DNA of 56,591 nucleotides from Sphingobacterium siyangense. Its GTDB lineage: Bacteria; Bacteroidota; Bacteroidia; Sphingobacteriales; Sphingobacteriaceae. Position 1 is the stretch's first letter. Every line of letters begins with the position of its first letter. The DNA lies in contig NZ_VLKR01000036.1 of NCBI RefSeq assembly GCF_007830445.1, positions 1 through 56,591 on the forward strand. Direction: 5' to 3'. Under the pieces are notes generated by a model. It saw only the letters and a program-made list of their open reading frames with translations. It did no database searches and was not told the DNA's origin. Below, one piece after another: positions 8,335-18,050 of this stretch. A program made the translations under genes and the position numbers.

Positions 8335-8342
8335 TAGCTTTG
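8335..8342 (+). promoter_or_regulatory. -7 element of hemH, start codon almost at +1
   Basis: TAGCTTTG fits TAnnTTTG and ends 6 nt before the hemH ATG at 8349. No good TTG was found 19-22 nt upstream. If used, the transcript is nearly leaderless. Confidence 0.5.
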
Positions 8343-8348
8343 TAAGCT

Positions 8349-9383
8349 ATGAGCAATAAAGGCAAAAAAGGTATTCTTTTAGTACAATTGGGTACACCTG
8401 ATAGTCCCACTACTCCAGATGTAAAAAAGTATTTAACGGAGTTCTTAATGGATCCACGCGTCATTGATATTCCTTATTTTCAACGAACCTTATTGGTAAA
8501 GGGAATCATTGCACGTACCCGTGCTCCCAAATCTGCAAAAGTATACGAAACGATCTGGGATAAAGAAACGGGATCACCTTTGATGCATTACAGTATTTTG
8601 CAACGTGATCTGCTTCAAGAAGCATTGGGGGAAGAATACCATGTCGAATTAGCGATGCGTTACCAAAACCCATCGATTGAGGCTGCATTGAAAAATATGG
8701 AAGGTCTATTTTTGGAGTCCATTCGCGTAATCCCTTTATTTCCACAGTACGCTTCAGCAACATCGGGCTCGGTTATTGATCGTGTCATGGAGCTAATCCG
8801 CAAATGGAATTATCTACCGGAAATCAGTTTCGTAAGCAATTTCTGTACTGACGATTTGATGGCAGAAACTTATGCAGATCATGCCCGCAGGCACGATTTG
8901 GAAAGCTTTGACCATTTTGTTTTTAGCTATCATGGCCTTCCTGTGCGGCAGCTAGGCAAAGTGGATCCGACAGGTCAACTTAAATGTCCCGAAGCAGGCT
9001 GTGATTCCTGTAAAACGACAGCCAATTCATACTGCTATCTCTCGCAATGTTATGCAACTACACGGACGATAGCTGCAAAGCTTGGTTTAAAAAAAGAACA
9101 ATATTCGCTTTGCTTTCAATCCCGGTTAGGTAAAGAGCCCTGGATACAGCCGTATACCTCGGATTTGTTGCACGACCTTGCCGCGAAAGGTTATAAGAAG
9201 TTATTAATTTTCAGTCCTGCTTTTGTAGCGGATTGTATCGAGACCATTGATGAAATTGGCGTGGAATATGCTAATGAATTTAAGCACTTAGGTGGAGAAG
9301 AGGTTTGTTTGGTAGAAAGTCTTAATGATGATCCCAAATGGATCGAGTCTTTAAAACAATTGGCACTCAATGCCAAAAACTAA
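8349..9383 (+). CDS. hemH: Ferrochelatase
   Basis: A 344-residue enzyme inserting iron into protoporphyrin IX (or coproporphyrin III) in heme synthesis. VQLGTPDSP at the N-terminus and FSYHGLP with catalytic His195 are diagnostic. Directly after the His is a cysteine-rich stretch with Cys213, 218, 221, 229 and 234 (CPEAGCDSC, then CYLSQCY). Internal cysteine clusters in some bacterial ferrochelatases bind a [2Fe-2S] cluster, so one is plausible here but unproven. The metallophosphoesterase gene starts 9 bp after the stop, implying one transcript. Confidence 0.95.
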   Translation: MSNKGKKGILLVQLGTPDSPTTPDVKKYLTEFLMDPRVIDIPYFQRTLLVKGIIARTRAPKSAKVYETIWDKETGSPLMHYSILQRDLLQEALGEEYHVELAMRYQNPSIEAALKNMEGLFLESIRVIPLFPQYASATSGSVIDRVMELIRKWNYLPEISFVSNFCTDDLMAETYADHARRHDLESFDHFVFSYHGLPVRQLGKVDPTGQLKCPEAGCDSCKTTANSYCYLSQCYATTRTIAAKLGLKKEQYSLCFQSRLGKEPWIQPYTSDLLHDLAAKGYKKLLIFSPAFVADCIETIDEIGVEYANEFKHLGGEEVCLVESLNDDPKWIESLKQLALNAKN

Positions 9384-9392
9384 AATAGGTAA

Positions 9393-10670
9393 ATGATGTT
9401 GTTCGTAAACGCGTGTGTATTACTCATATTGGATTTTTATATTTTCTTTGCCCTTCGCGCAACGAAGATCAAATTTCCCAAAACAAAAGTATTTTCCATC
9501 CTCTGGTGGTCTTATTCTGTTTTACTGCTATTGGGAGTTTTTATCTCAGCACAATATAGTATTCCTTTAATCGTACGGTCGGTTATTTTAGTCGCCTTTT
9601 TTCTGACTGCCGCATCAAAGATATTTTTCTTTTTGATTTTGTTGATTGATGATATCCGACGCGGTGGTGTGTGGTTAAAACGGCTGTTTACAAAAAAGAG
9701 ATCTATTGAGGATTTAGTTGAAGATGCCGGAGACCCTTTACCGGAGAATCCGGTGAAAGGGATTAGCCGATCCGAGTTTTTGACCAAAGCTGGTATTCTA
9801 GTTGGTGCCTCACCCTTGATACCATTGAGCTGGGGTATTATTTCAGGAGCCTATGACTATCGTGTAAGGAGAGTGCCCTTGTATTTGCCAAATTTGCCTA
9901 AAGCATTCCATGGAATGACCATCGCGCAGATTTCAGATGTGCACTCGGGATCTTTCTACAATAAAAAGGCTGTCAACGGTGGTATTGATATGCTTTTAAA
10001 GGAAAAAGCTGATGTGACTTTTTTTACCGGTGATATTGTGAATGCCCAAGCTTCTGAAATGCGCGGCTATCAAGATATTTTTGCTCGTGTGAAATCTGAT
10101 TTAGGTGTGTTTTCTACATTAGGTAACCACGACTATGGTGACTATTATTATGGTAAAGAAGATTCTCCTGCAAAACGCAAGAACCTCAAGGATGTGATCG
10201 ATGTTCATAAAATCATGGGCTGGGATCTGTTAATGGATGAAAATCGTAAGATTAAGGTTGACGGTGAAGAGCTTTGTATTGTCGGGGTTCAGAATTGGGG
10301 GACAGGTCGTTTTCCGAAACATGGTGATATCAAGAAAGCGTTAATGGGTACCGAAGAGCAACCTGTTAAGTTGCTGTTATCTCACGACCCCTCGCATTGG
10401 CGGGCTCAGGTATTGGATACCGACGTGGATGTGATGTTTGCCGGACATACCCACGGTATGCAATTTGGCGTAAGATCCGAGATGTTGCAATGGAGTCCAG
10501 TACAATATATCTATAAGGAATGGGCAGGGCTATATCGTGAACAACAGAACAAACGATTATATGTGAATGTCGGCTATGGTTTTTTGGGTTATCCAGGACG
10601 CGTTGGAATTCTGCCTGAAATTACCATATTCGAATTGCTAAAAGCGCATGACCCAAAGTTTAAAGCCTAA
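9393..10670 (+). CDS. Membrane-anchored metallophosphoesterase
   Basis: 425 residues. The first 90 or so contain about three hydrophobic helices, then a basic linker, another hydrophobic segment around 131-150 (AGILVGASPLIPLSWGI), and a calcineurin-like phosphoesterase domain facing one side of the membrane. The two-metal motifs are in order: SDVH, FTGD, GNHD, LSHDP and GHTHG. This resembles the YkuE family, some members of which act on lipid A precursors or other phospholipid-linked substrates; the substrate here is unknown. It forms a short operon with hemH, without an evident functional link. Confidence 0.85.
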   Translation: MMLFVNACVLLILDFYIFFALRATKIKFPKTKVFSILWWSYSVLLLLGVFISAQYSIPLIVRSVILVAFFLTAASKIFFFLILLIDDIRRGGVWLKRLFTKKRSIEDLVEDAGDPLPENPVKGISRSEFLTKAGILVGASPLIPLSWGIISGAYDYRVRRVPLYLPNLPKAFHGMTIAQISDVHSGSFYNKKAVNGGIDMLLKEKADVTFFTGDIVNAQASEMRGYQDIFARVKSDLGVFSTLGNHDYGDYYYGKEDSPAKRKNLKDVIDVHKIMGWDLLMDENRKIKVDGEELCIVGVQNWGTGRFPKHGDIKKALMGTEEQPVKLLLSHDPSHWRAQVLDTDVDVMFAGHTHGMQFGVRSEMLQWSPVQYIYKEWAGLYREQQNKRLYVNVGYGFLGYPGRVGILPEITIFELLKAHDPKFKA

Positions 10671-10680
10671 AAAATCCCCT

Positions 10681-10710
10681 TTGACTTTTGAGTTAATATA
10701 GCTATAATTG
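10681..10710 (+). promoter_or_regulatory. Promoter of galTK
   Basis: TTG (10681-10683), 19 nt, TATAATTG (10703-10710), one mismatch to TAnnTTTG. The galT ATG follows 28 nt later. Confidence 0.6.
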
Positions 10711-10738
10711 TGTATTCTGTACACCAGTTATACATAAC

Positions 10739-11788
10739 ATGCAATCAACTTTAAACTTTGGGGACTCTCCCCACACACGTGTTAATATTCTTACCGGGGA
10801 AAAAGTACTTGTGTCTCCGCATCGTAGTAAAAGACCATGGCAAGGGCAAGTGGAGGATCTCCCCGGGGATAATAGACCCGAATATGATCCACAATGCTAT
10901 TTGTGTCCGACAAATAAACGAGCAGATGGTGATGTCAATCCAGATTATAAAGAAAGTTTTGTCTTCGTGAACGATTTCTCGGCTTTATTAAAAGATACAA
11001 GCCAACAGGAATTTAATGAGGATGAATTATTTGTCGCAGAGACCGAAAGAGGGATCTGTAAGGTAATTGCATTCACACCACGCCACGATCTTACACTACC
11101 CGAAATGGATCAGGCCGCAATCAAATCGGTGGTTGATCTTTGGCAAAAGGAATTTGTCGAACTCTCCAAGGTTGACTGGATTAAATACATTCAAATTTTC
11201 GAAAATAAAGGCGCGATTATGGGCTGTAGTAACCCACATCCCCACGGACAGATCTGGTCACAAAATCATTTGCCAGTAGAAATCCAAAAAGAATGCGTTC
11301 AGCAACAGCTATATTTCAACAAATATCAACGTACAATCCTGTCAGACTATGTTAAAGCGGAGTTGAGAAAAGAGGAACGCATTATTGACGAAAATGATTC
11401 TTTTGTTTCTCTAGTCCCTTTTTGGGCTGCCTGGCCTTACGAAACGATGATTGTCAGCAAACGATCTATCCAAAACATTGCCGGGTTTGACGAGAAGGAG
11501 AAGACGGATTTTGCCGCTATCCTCAAGTTATTGACGACGCGATATGACAATCTCTTCAAAACATCCTTTCCCTATTCTGCAGGAATGCATCAGGCCCCGG
11601 TAAATGATGGTGATCACCCAGAGTGGCATTGGCATATGCACTTCTATCCACCATTGTTACGTTCTGCTACCGTTAAAAAGTTTATGGTGGGTTATGAGAT
11701 GCTAGCAAATCCACAACGTGATATCACACCGGAAGTTGCCGCAGAACAGTTGCGAAATTGTTCGACAGTACATTATAAAGCTAAATAA
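10739..11788 (+). CDS. galT: Galactose-1-phosphate uridylyltransferase
   Basis: A 349-residue HIT-superfamily enzyme of the Leloir pathway. It exchanges UMP between UDP-glucose and galactose 1-phosphate through a histidine intermediate. NPHPHGQIW holds the nucleophile His, CYLCP (with a later His) is the metal site, and the late segment HWHMHFYPP is typical. Length is normal. galK begins one base after the stop, so translation is probably coupled. No galM or epimerase gene is adjacent. Confidence 0.96.
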   Translation: MQSTLNFGDSPHTRVNILTGEKVLVSPHRSKRPWQGQVEDLPGDNRPEYDPQCYLCPTNKRADGDVNPDYKESFVFVNDFSALLKDTSQQEFNEDELFVAETERGICKVIAFTPRHDLTLPEMDQAAIKSVVDLWQKEFVELSKVDWIKYIQIFENKGAIMGCSNPHPHGQIWSQNHLPVEIQKECVQQQLYFNKYQRTILSDYVKAELRKEERIIDENDSFVSLVPFWAAWPYETMIVSKRSIQNIAGFDEKEKTDFAAILKLLTTRYDNLFKTSFPYSAGMHQAPVNDGDHPEWHWHMHFYPPLLRSATVKKFMVGYEMLANPQRDITPEVAAEQLRNCSTVHYKAK

Positions 11789-11789
11789 G

Positions 11790-12941
11790 ATGATAACAAA
11801 AGATACAATTGTAAACAAATTTAAAGAACTCTACCAGGAGGAACCTCTTGTCGTTACTTCCCCCGGACGGATTAATATTATTGGAGAACATACGGATTAT
11901 AACGATGGATTTGTATTGCCTGCTGCAATTGATAAAGCAATATACGTTGCTGTAAGTAAGCGATCGGATGATAACATTGTGCTTTATGCGGAAGATTATA
12001 AAGAACGTCATGAGGTAAAACTAGCAGATATTGCAATCTCAGAAAAACATTGGCCAAACTATATTCTCGGTGTAGTTGATCAGTATCAGAAACGTGGGGC
12101 AACGCTAGGTGGATTCAACCTGTATATCGATGGCGATGTACCATTGGGGGCCGGATTATCGTCTTCAGCGGCCGTTGAGTGTGCCGTTACCTTGGCGCTC
12201 AGCGAACTGTTCGATTTACAGGTCGAACGACTTGATATTCCACAGATTGCACAAAAGGCCGAACATACCTATGCTGGTGTGATGTGTGGTATTATGGATC
12301 AGTTTGCTTCAGCTTTTGGTAAAGAGAAAAATGTCATCAAACTGGATTGCCGTAGTTTGGGTTTCGAGTATGTGCCACTTGATCTTAAGGGTTATGAAGT
12401 TGTGTTATTGAATACAAACGTAAAACATTCATTAGCTTCTACAGCTTACAATACACGTCGTGAACAATGCGAACAGGCGTCTGCATGGGTACAGGAAAAA
12501 TACCCGGAAGTCAAGAACCTACGTGATGTAACCATAGCGATGCTTGATGAATTGGTGAAAGATAAAGATGCCGATATTTATGCGAAAGCTAGTTTTGTGG
12601 TCCGTGAAAATGAACGCGTAGAGAAATCTTGTGATGCACTACGTTCAGGAGATGTTGTTCAGCTTGGACAGTATATTTTTCAGAGCCATGAGGGGTTAAG
12701 TAAAGTGTATGAAGTCAGTTGCCCGGAACTGGATTATTTAGTGGATTACGTCAAGCAATTTCCTGAGGTGATCGGTGCCCGAATGATGGGCGGCGGTTTC
12801 GGTGGCTGTACGATCAATATCGTCAAAGAAGGTGTATTACCTTCAATTTTACCAACACTCGAAAAAGAATACAAACAGAAATTTGATAAAGAACTTTCGG
12901 TTATTCAGGTCAGGATTGCCGATGGTACCCGCGTACTTTGA
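11790..12941 (+). CDS. galK: Galactokinase
   Basis: A 383-residue GHMP-family kinase phosphorylating galactose at C1. GRINIIGEHTDYNDGFVLP is the galactokinase signature, PLGAGLSSSAAVE the phosphate-binding loop, CGIMDQFAS carries the catalytic Asp, and MGGGFGGC the third GHMP motif. I chose the ATG at 11790 because it lies 1 bp after the galT stop and gives the normal N-terminus; the frame is open further upstream inside galT but without support. A terminator follows. Confidence 0.96.
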   Translation: MITKDTIVNKFKELYQEEPLVVTSPGRINIIGEHTDYNDGFVLPAAIDKAIYVAVSKRSDDNIVLYAEDYKERHEVKLADIAISEKHWPNYILGVVDQYQKRGATLGGFNLYIDGDVPLGAGLSSSAAVECAVTLALSELFDLQVERLDIPQIAQKAEHTYAGVMCGIMDQFASAFGKEKNVIKLDCRSLGFEYVPLDLKGYEVVLLNTNVKHSLASTAYNTRREQCEQASAWVQEKYPEVKNLRDVTIAMLDELVKDKDADIYAKASFVVRENERVEKSCDALRSGDVVQLGQYIFQSHEGLSKVYEVSCPELDYLVDYVKQFPEVIGARMMGGGFGGCTINIVKEGVLPSILPTLEKEYKQKFDKELSVIQVRIADGTRVL

Positions 12942-12958
12942 TAAAAAAGTAGGTACAG

Positions 12959-12998
12959 TAAGGGGAATAGCATGTTCATGCTATTCCCCTTATTTTTT
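12959..12998 (+). terminator. Terminator of galTK
   Basis: A 16-bp perfect inverted repeat, 12959-12974 and 12977-12992, core AAGGGGAATAGCATG, followed by a T-rich tract. It may also serve the convergent gene ending at 13031. Confidence 0.9.
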
Positions 12999-13030
12999 GT
13001 CTTTTTTGATAACGACTTACTACACAAGTC

Positions 13031-14221
13031 CTAGTTAAGCTGGTCTAATGCCTGTTTTAAGTCGGCGATTAGATCATCGGCATGTTCGATTCCAACAGAG
13101 ATGCGCAACATGCCTAGCGTGATTCCGGAAGCTTCTTTCTGTTCCTTCGTATGATGACCGCCCCACATACTCGCGGGGTGTACAATAAGCGATTCGACCC
13201 CTCCCAAACTGGCCGCGTTGATAAATATATGCAGCCCATTGATGAGTTTCTGTGCATTTAAAAATGCCTCTTCTTCATCTTTACCGTTGACATCGATGCA
13301 AAGCATACCGGAGAAACCGTTCATTTGTTGGGCCGCGAGCTCATGTTGTGGGTGATTGGGTAATCCAGGATAACTGACTTTTTTTATTTTTGGATGTTGA
13401 TCCAGAAATTCGGCTAGCTTCAGCGCATTTGTATTGATCTGTTTGACGCGTAGACTTAATGTTTTCAATCCCCGTAATAGTAACCAGGAATCAAGCGGTG
13501 CAAGTGATGCTCCCAAAGCGACGGATCGTTTCCATACGCTGGCGATATAGTGCTGCGTACCGCAGACGATACCCGCGGTGAGGTCGCTGTGTCCGCCCAA
13601 ATATTTCGTGGCGCTGTGGACAACGACGTCTATTCCAAAATCTGTCGGTGTTTGGTTGATAGGGGAGGCAAATGTATTATCGACCATACTCTGGATTCCA
13701 TGTTTTCTGGCAAGCTCTCCGAGTGCTTTTAAATCGCTAATGTTGAGGTTTGGATTCGATGGAGTCTCTATATAAATCAGTTTGGTATTTGTTTGAATAG
13801 CCTTTTCAAAAGCTGAAACATCTGTTTGATCCACAGCCGTAACCGTGATGCCATAATCTGTTAGGAACTCTTTAAAGAAAATAGCTGTTCCGGAATAATG
13901 TGCATGTTGGGCGACAATATGATCGCCCGATCTAACGATGGCCAATATGGCTGTACTGATCGCTGCCATACCTGTTGCAAATACAAGTGCATCCTCCGTT
14001 TTTTCCAATTTTGCTAGGATGGACGCTACTTGGCTATTCGTTGGGTTGCCATGGCGATGATAAAAATAAGGATGTTTCGGTTCGGTAGCAGCCTTGATGT
14101 ATTCCGTTGGGTCAGGATCTGCAATGTATGTGGATGTCTGATAGATTGGAGTAGTTACTGCAGATGTCTGGTTGAATTGCTGTCCTTCATGGACGAGTAT
14201 CGTTTCGGTATTGGTAGCCAT
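13031..14221 (-). CDS. Cys/Met-metabolism PLP enzyme (cystathionine gamma-synthase/lyase family)
   Basis: 396 residues of the trans-sulfuration family. Visible are YQTSTY near the N-terminus, YHRHGNPT (the YxRxxNPT phosphate-binding segment), the HSATKYLGGHSD loop with the PLP lysine, and SLGGVESLIVHPAS near the C-terminus. These enzymes form or cleave cystathionine or degrade methionine/homocysteine; motifs alone do not distinguish CGS, CBL and CGL. The start chosen is ATG 14221 (MATNTETILVHEG), which gives the usual N-terminus. The frame stays open to 14320 but the extra residues do not look conserved. It is monocistronic, with an upstream terminator closing mfd. Confidence 0.88.
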   Translation of the reverse strand: MATNTETILVHEGQQFNQTSAVTTPIYQTSTYIADPDPTEYIKAATEPKHPYFYHRHGNPTNSQVASILAKLEKTEDALVFATGMAAISTAILAIVRSGDHIVAQHAHYSGTAIFFKEFLTDYGITVTAVDQTDVSAFEKAIQTNTKLIYIETPSNPNLNISDLKALGELARKHGIQSMVDNTFASPINQTPTDFGIDVVVHSATKYLGGHSDLTAGIVCGTQHYIASVWKRSVALGASLAPLDSWLLLRGLKTLSLRVKQINTNALKLAEFLDQHPKIKKVSYPGLPNHPQHELAAQQMNGFSGMLCIDVNGKDEEEAFLNAQKLINGLHIFINAASLGGVESLIVHPASMWGGHHTKEQKEASGITLGMLRISVGIEHADDLIADLKQALDQLN

Positions 14222-14363
14222 ACTAATAATATTGATTGATGCTTGTATCGCCTTAAGAATCCATAACTCGATCTTGTCGAATCTTTGATCGTAAGGAACC
14301 CTTAGCTCGTTTGAAAGCACTGTTGGTGCTAACAGCTCGAAGAAGGTTTGTCTTGTATATCAA

Positions 14364-14404
14364 ATATAAATAAAATCTACTCAATATGTAGATTTTATTT
14401 ATAT
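14364..14404 (-). terminator. AT-rich terminator of mfd
   Basis: A perfect 17-bp inverted repeat: 14364-14380 (ending AAATCTAC) pairs with 14388-14404 around a 7-nt loop. It lies 18 bp past the mfd stop. Confidence 0.7.
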
Positions 14405-14422
14405 CGGATGCATCAATATATC

Positions 14423-17400
14423 TTACAACATTTCTCTCAGCAGGCTCAATGCATACCCAATGGTATTCACATTGTTTAATGCTAAACGAAGCTGGCCTTT
14501 GACTTCTTTGAGGTTGCTGATCTCCGGATGGCTTTGTACAAAGGACAGTACTCGGCCGAATTGATCAGATTCAAAGTAGCTCGACTTGGGGTTATTGACA
14601 AAATAACCTTTCAGTGTATGCTTTTTATAGGCTATTTTTTCGAATCCGATCGTTTTGCCAAACCACTGTAAACGGAGTGTATTGAATAATTCAAAGACTT
14701 CTCGTGGGATAGGGCCAAAGCGATCTTCAAGTTCTTTTTCAAACGCTGCCAATTGCTGCTCGTTTTCCAATTTAGAGAGTTCCGTATACAGATTATATCG
14801 TTCAGTGATATTGGTTACATATTCATCCGGGATCAATACCTCGAGGTCGGTGTCAATCTGTGTAAAGGACACATATTTTCGTTCTTTCTCATCAGCGAAT
14901 ACTGCTGAAAACTCATCCTCTTTCAGTTCCTGAATAGCTTCGTCCAAGATTTTATGATACATCTCGAAACCGATCTCGGCAATAAATCCCGACTGTTCGC
15001 CACCTAATAGGTTTCCCGAGCCACGTATATCCAAATCGCGCATGGCAACATTAAATCCAGAGCCGAGTTCAGAGAATTCTTCTATCGCAGAAAGTCGTTT
15101 ATAGGCTTCCGACGTTAAAGTCGACAATGGTGGACTCAGTAGATAACAGAAGGCCTTTTTATTAGAGCGACCGACCCGACCCCGCATTTGGTGCAGGTCA
15201 CTCAGTCCGAACATATGTGCATGATTAATAATAATCGTATTCGCGTTTGGAATATCAAGACCCGCTTCAATAATTGTTGTTGCGATTAAGACATCGAAAT
15301 CGTGATTGATAAACTTAAGCATCACATCCTCGAGCTCATCACCCTCCAATTGGCCATGTGCAACACCGACCCGTGCTCCTGGAACCAGCTTGCGAATCAA
15401 ATTGCCCAGCTGCGGAAGATCTGCGACCCGATTATGGATAAAGAATACCTGTCCACCACGATCAAGTTCGTAACTGACGGCCTCTCCGATCAGTGTTTCA
15501 TTGAAAACGTGGAGTTCGGTCTGTACAGGCTGCCGGTTGGGTGGTGGGGTCGAGATGATACTCAGATCGCGGGCGCCCATCAATGAAAAGTGCAATGTTC
15601 TTGGAATTGGCGTTGCTGTCAATGTCAGTGAGTCTACATTCGCACGCATGACCTTCAATTTTTCCTTTACTGCAACCCCAAACTTTTGTTCCTCATCAAT
15701 AATCATTAGACCAAGATCTTTGAACTTGACATCTTTGCTAACAAGGCGATGGGTGCCAATGATAATGTCTATTTTTCCTTCAGCGAGCCTGGCTAAGGTA
15801 TCTTTGATCTGTTTGCTCGTTTTGAAACGATTAATATAGTCGATCGTGCATGGAAGGCCCTTTAGGCGCTCCGAAAATGTCCGGTAGTGCTGTAATGCAA
15901 GAATTGTCGTCGGTACCAGGACAGCAACTTGTTTACTGTCTGCTACAGCTTTGAAGGCTGCACGGATGGCAACCTCCGTTTTTCCGAAGCCAACATCCCC
16001 ACAGATCAATCGGTCCATCGGATGCGGCGATTCCATATCCTTTTTTACATCGGCAGTAGCCTTTTCCTGATCAGGTGTATCCTCATAGATAAAGGAGGCC
16101 TCCAGTTCATTCTGTAAGTAGCTATCCGGTGAGAACGCATTTCCATGCTGGGCCTTTCGTTTGGCATAAAGCATGATCAGGTCGCGCGCAATATCCTTAA
16201 CTTTTTTCTTGGTCGTCTTTTTGAGTTTGTCCCAAGCATCGGTACCCAGTTTATTCATTTTGGGAACAGTACCCTCTTTTCCGGAATATTTGGAGATACG
16301 GTTTAAGGAGTTGATGTTCACATACAAAAGATCGTTGTCTGCATAGATCAGGCGGATCATTTCCTGAGATTTACCGTTGACGTCCACTTTTTCCAAACCA
16401 CCGTAGCGGCCGACACCGTGGTCAATATGGGTAATGAAGTCACCAGGTTTAAGATCCCGTAGATCTTTGAGCGTAATTGCCTGCGAACGCTCGTAAGCCT
16501 TCTTGCGTTTATATTTATAATAGCGGTCAAATATTTGGTGATCAGTATAACAAGCAAACTTTAAACTGTCGTCTCTAAAACCTTCGCGTAAAGCTTTATG
16601 AATTGGAATAAAGGTCGCTGATTTATCGAGATCTTCTAGAATCGTATAGATACGTTCGACCTGTTTGGTTGAATCTGAAAAGATCAGATTCTGGATCCGC
16701 TGGCCCTCATTCTCCTTGAAATTATGGATTAAGAGATTAAAATCCTTATTGAACGAAGGTTGCGGGTGGATATCGAACTTGAGTGTTACCTCAGCTTTAT
16801 AAAAGAACTGTTTGCCGAATTCGATGATAGGGAACTCAAAGAATAAGGCATTGAGATTCTTCTCATCTGTAAACTCATAGGCTGGGTTATGCCATTCGGG
16901 ATTATCCTTTTTCTGCTTATCTGTTAGCCCCGCCCATAATTTTTCCGCTTTTTTTAACCCATCTTTTACAATATCTAACGTAAATTGAGCGTCTTTGATC
17001 CAGATCGTAGCGTCCTGATCTACATATTCCAATAAGGAAATGTGTTGGGATGTCAGGAATTTCGCTTGGACATTCGGTACAATGGTTACTTTGTGGATTT
17101 TTTTGACAGACAGCTGGGACTCAATGTCAAATGTACGTATGCTTTCGATGTCATCGCCAAAGAATTCAATACGGTATGGGAGGTCATTCGAAAAAGAGAA
17201 GATATCTACAATGCCACCGCGTATCGCAAATTGCCCCGGTTCATACACAAAGTCTACACGTTCGAAATCATATTCGATCAAAAATTCGTTGATGAAATCA
17301 ATACTTAGAGCGGTGTTTTCTGTTATTTCCAACGTATTTTTATCCAGATCGTTGCGGTTGATCACTTTCTCAGCAATAGCCTCCGGATAAGTCACAACCA

Positions 17401-17758
17401 TTTTCGGTAATTCCGAAGTATGGTTGAGTGAACTTAAAGTCTCCGCACGTTGCAATACATTGGCAGAGTCAGTTTGTGTAAAATCAAAAGCTTTGCGATA
17501 AGACGAAGGGAAAAAAAGAACTTGCTTATCCAACAGGCTTTCCAGATCACTTAAAAAATAAGAAGCGTCTTCATGAGTTGGTAAAATAAAGACCATTGGA
17601 CGTTCCTGTAAGTTGTAAGAAGATACGGCTATGAACGCATCCGAAGATCCAATAAGCCCTTTCAGCTGAATCTTTGGGTTTTTGGATTGTATAGCCTTGG
17701 TAAGCGACTGGACAGATTCGCTTTGGCTGTATTTTTCTAATATTTCTTGAATTCCCAC
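14423..17758 (-). CDS. mfd: Transcription-repair coupling factor
   Basis: About 1111 residues, normal for Mfd, which removes stalled RNA polymerase at DNA lesions and recruits UvrA. The order is UvrB-like N-terminal modules, the RNA-polymerase-interacting domain (DFITHIDHGVGRYGGLE), then the RecG-like motor with Walker A GDVGFGKTEVA, DEEQ (MIIDEEQKFGV), TATPIPRTL and the helicase motif VI region QMRGRVGRS, and LLGGEQSG in the TRG region. No ATG is available at the N-terminus: the start is GTG 17758 (VGIQEILEKYSQ) or TTG 17764. I prefer GTG because family members begin near this point. It is monocistronic, with a terminator downstream. Confidence 0.96.
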   Translation of the reverse strand: MGIQEILEKYSQSESVQSLTKAIQSKNPKIQLKGLIGSSDAFIAVSSYNLQERPMVFILPTHEDASYFLSDLESLLDKQVLFFPSSYRKAFDFTQTDSANVLQRAETLSSLNHTSELPKMVVTYPEAIAEKVINRNDLDKNTLEITENTALSIDFINEFLIEYDFERVDFVYEPGQFAIRGGIVDIFSFSNDLPYRIEFFGDDIESIRTFDIESQLSVKKIHKVTIVPNVQAKFLTSQHISLLEYVDQDATIWIKDAQFTLDIVKDGLKKAEKLWAGLTDKQKKDNPEWHNPAYEFTDEKNLNALFFEFPIIEFGKQFFYKAEVTLKFDIHPQPSFNKDFNLLIHNFKENEGQRIQNLIFSDSTKQVERIYTILEDLDKSATFIPIHKALREGFRDDSLKFACYTDHQIFDRYYKYKRKKAYERSQAITLKDLRDLKPGDFITHIDHGVGRYGGLEKVDVNGKSQEMIRLIYADNDLLYVNINSLNRISKYSGKEGTVPKMNKLGTDAWDKLKKTTKKKVKDIARDLIMLYAKRKAQHGNAFSPDSYLQNELEASFIYEDTPDQEKATADVKKDMESPHPMDRLICGDVGFGKTEVAIRAAFKAVADSKQVAVLVPTTILALQHYRTFSERLKGLPCTIDYINRFKTSKQIKDTLARLAEGKIDIIIGTHRLVSKDVKFKDLGLMIIDEEQKFGVAVKEKLKVMRANVDSLTLTATPIPRTLHFSLMGARDLSIISTPPPNRQPVQTELHVFNETLIGEAVSYELDRGGQVFFIHNRVADLPQLGNLIRKLVPGARVGVAHGQLEGDELEDVMLKFINHDFDVLIATTIIEAGLDIPNANTIIINHAHMFGLSDLHQMRGRVGRSNKKAFCYLLSPPLSTLTSEAYKRLSAIEEFSELGSGFNVAMRDLDIRGSGNLLGGEQSGFIAEIGFEMYHKILDEAIQELKEDEFSAVFADEKERKYVSFTQIDTDLEVLIPDEYVTNITERYNLYTELSKLENEQQLAAFEKELEDRFGPIPREVFELFNTLRLQWFGKTIGFEKIAYKKHTLKGYFVNNPKSSYFESDQFGRVLSFVQSHPEISNLKEVKGQLRLALNNVNTIGYALSLLREML

Positions 17759-17916
17759 GAGCAAAAATTTCGAATAATTGCGAATTTAACGAAATAGTAT
17801 CAAGTATTGGGTATGAAGTACTAAATTTTTTGGTAAAAAAATGGCTGAATCCCTCATTAAGAAGGGCATGACTTTGGAGAACTCAAAAGCTATAACAGAT
17901 TGATCTGTGCAGGAGT

Positions 17917-18048
17917 TTATTTCGCGAGGTAAAAGGTGTAGGCAAAAGCGAGCAACACCAATAATGTGGCCAAGTAAATTAATTTATATTGCTCGTAAGC
18001 TGTAACATGAAAGGATCCAATTTTAACGCGGTTTTTGCTATTTCTCAT
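17917..18048 (-). CDS. 43-residue single-span membrane protein
   Basis: Starting ATG 18048, just 2 bp after the stop of the upstream gene, this short frame encodes 43 residues: a basic N-terminus (MRNSKNRVKIGSFHVTAYEQYK) and one hydrophobic helix (residues about 24-41, LIYLATLLVLLAFAYTFYL) ending in Ala-Lys and a stop. The positive-inside rule predicts a cytoplasmic N-terminus. The tight stop-start spacing, together with the codon pattern, makes a real translationally coupled gene likely. Function unknown; it could anchor or assist the 194-residue protein encoded before it. Confidence 0.7.
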   Translation of the reverse strand: MRNSKNRVKIGSFHVTAYEQYKLIYLATLLVLLAFAYTFYLAK

Positions 18049-18050
18049 GA

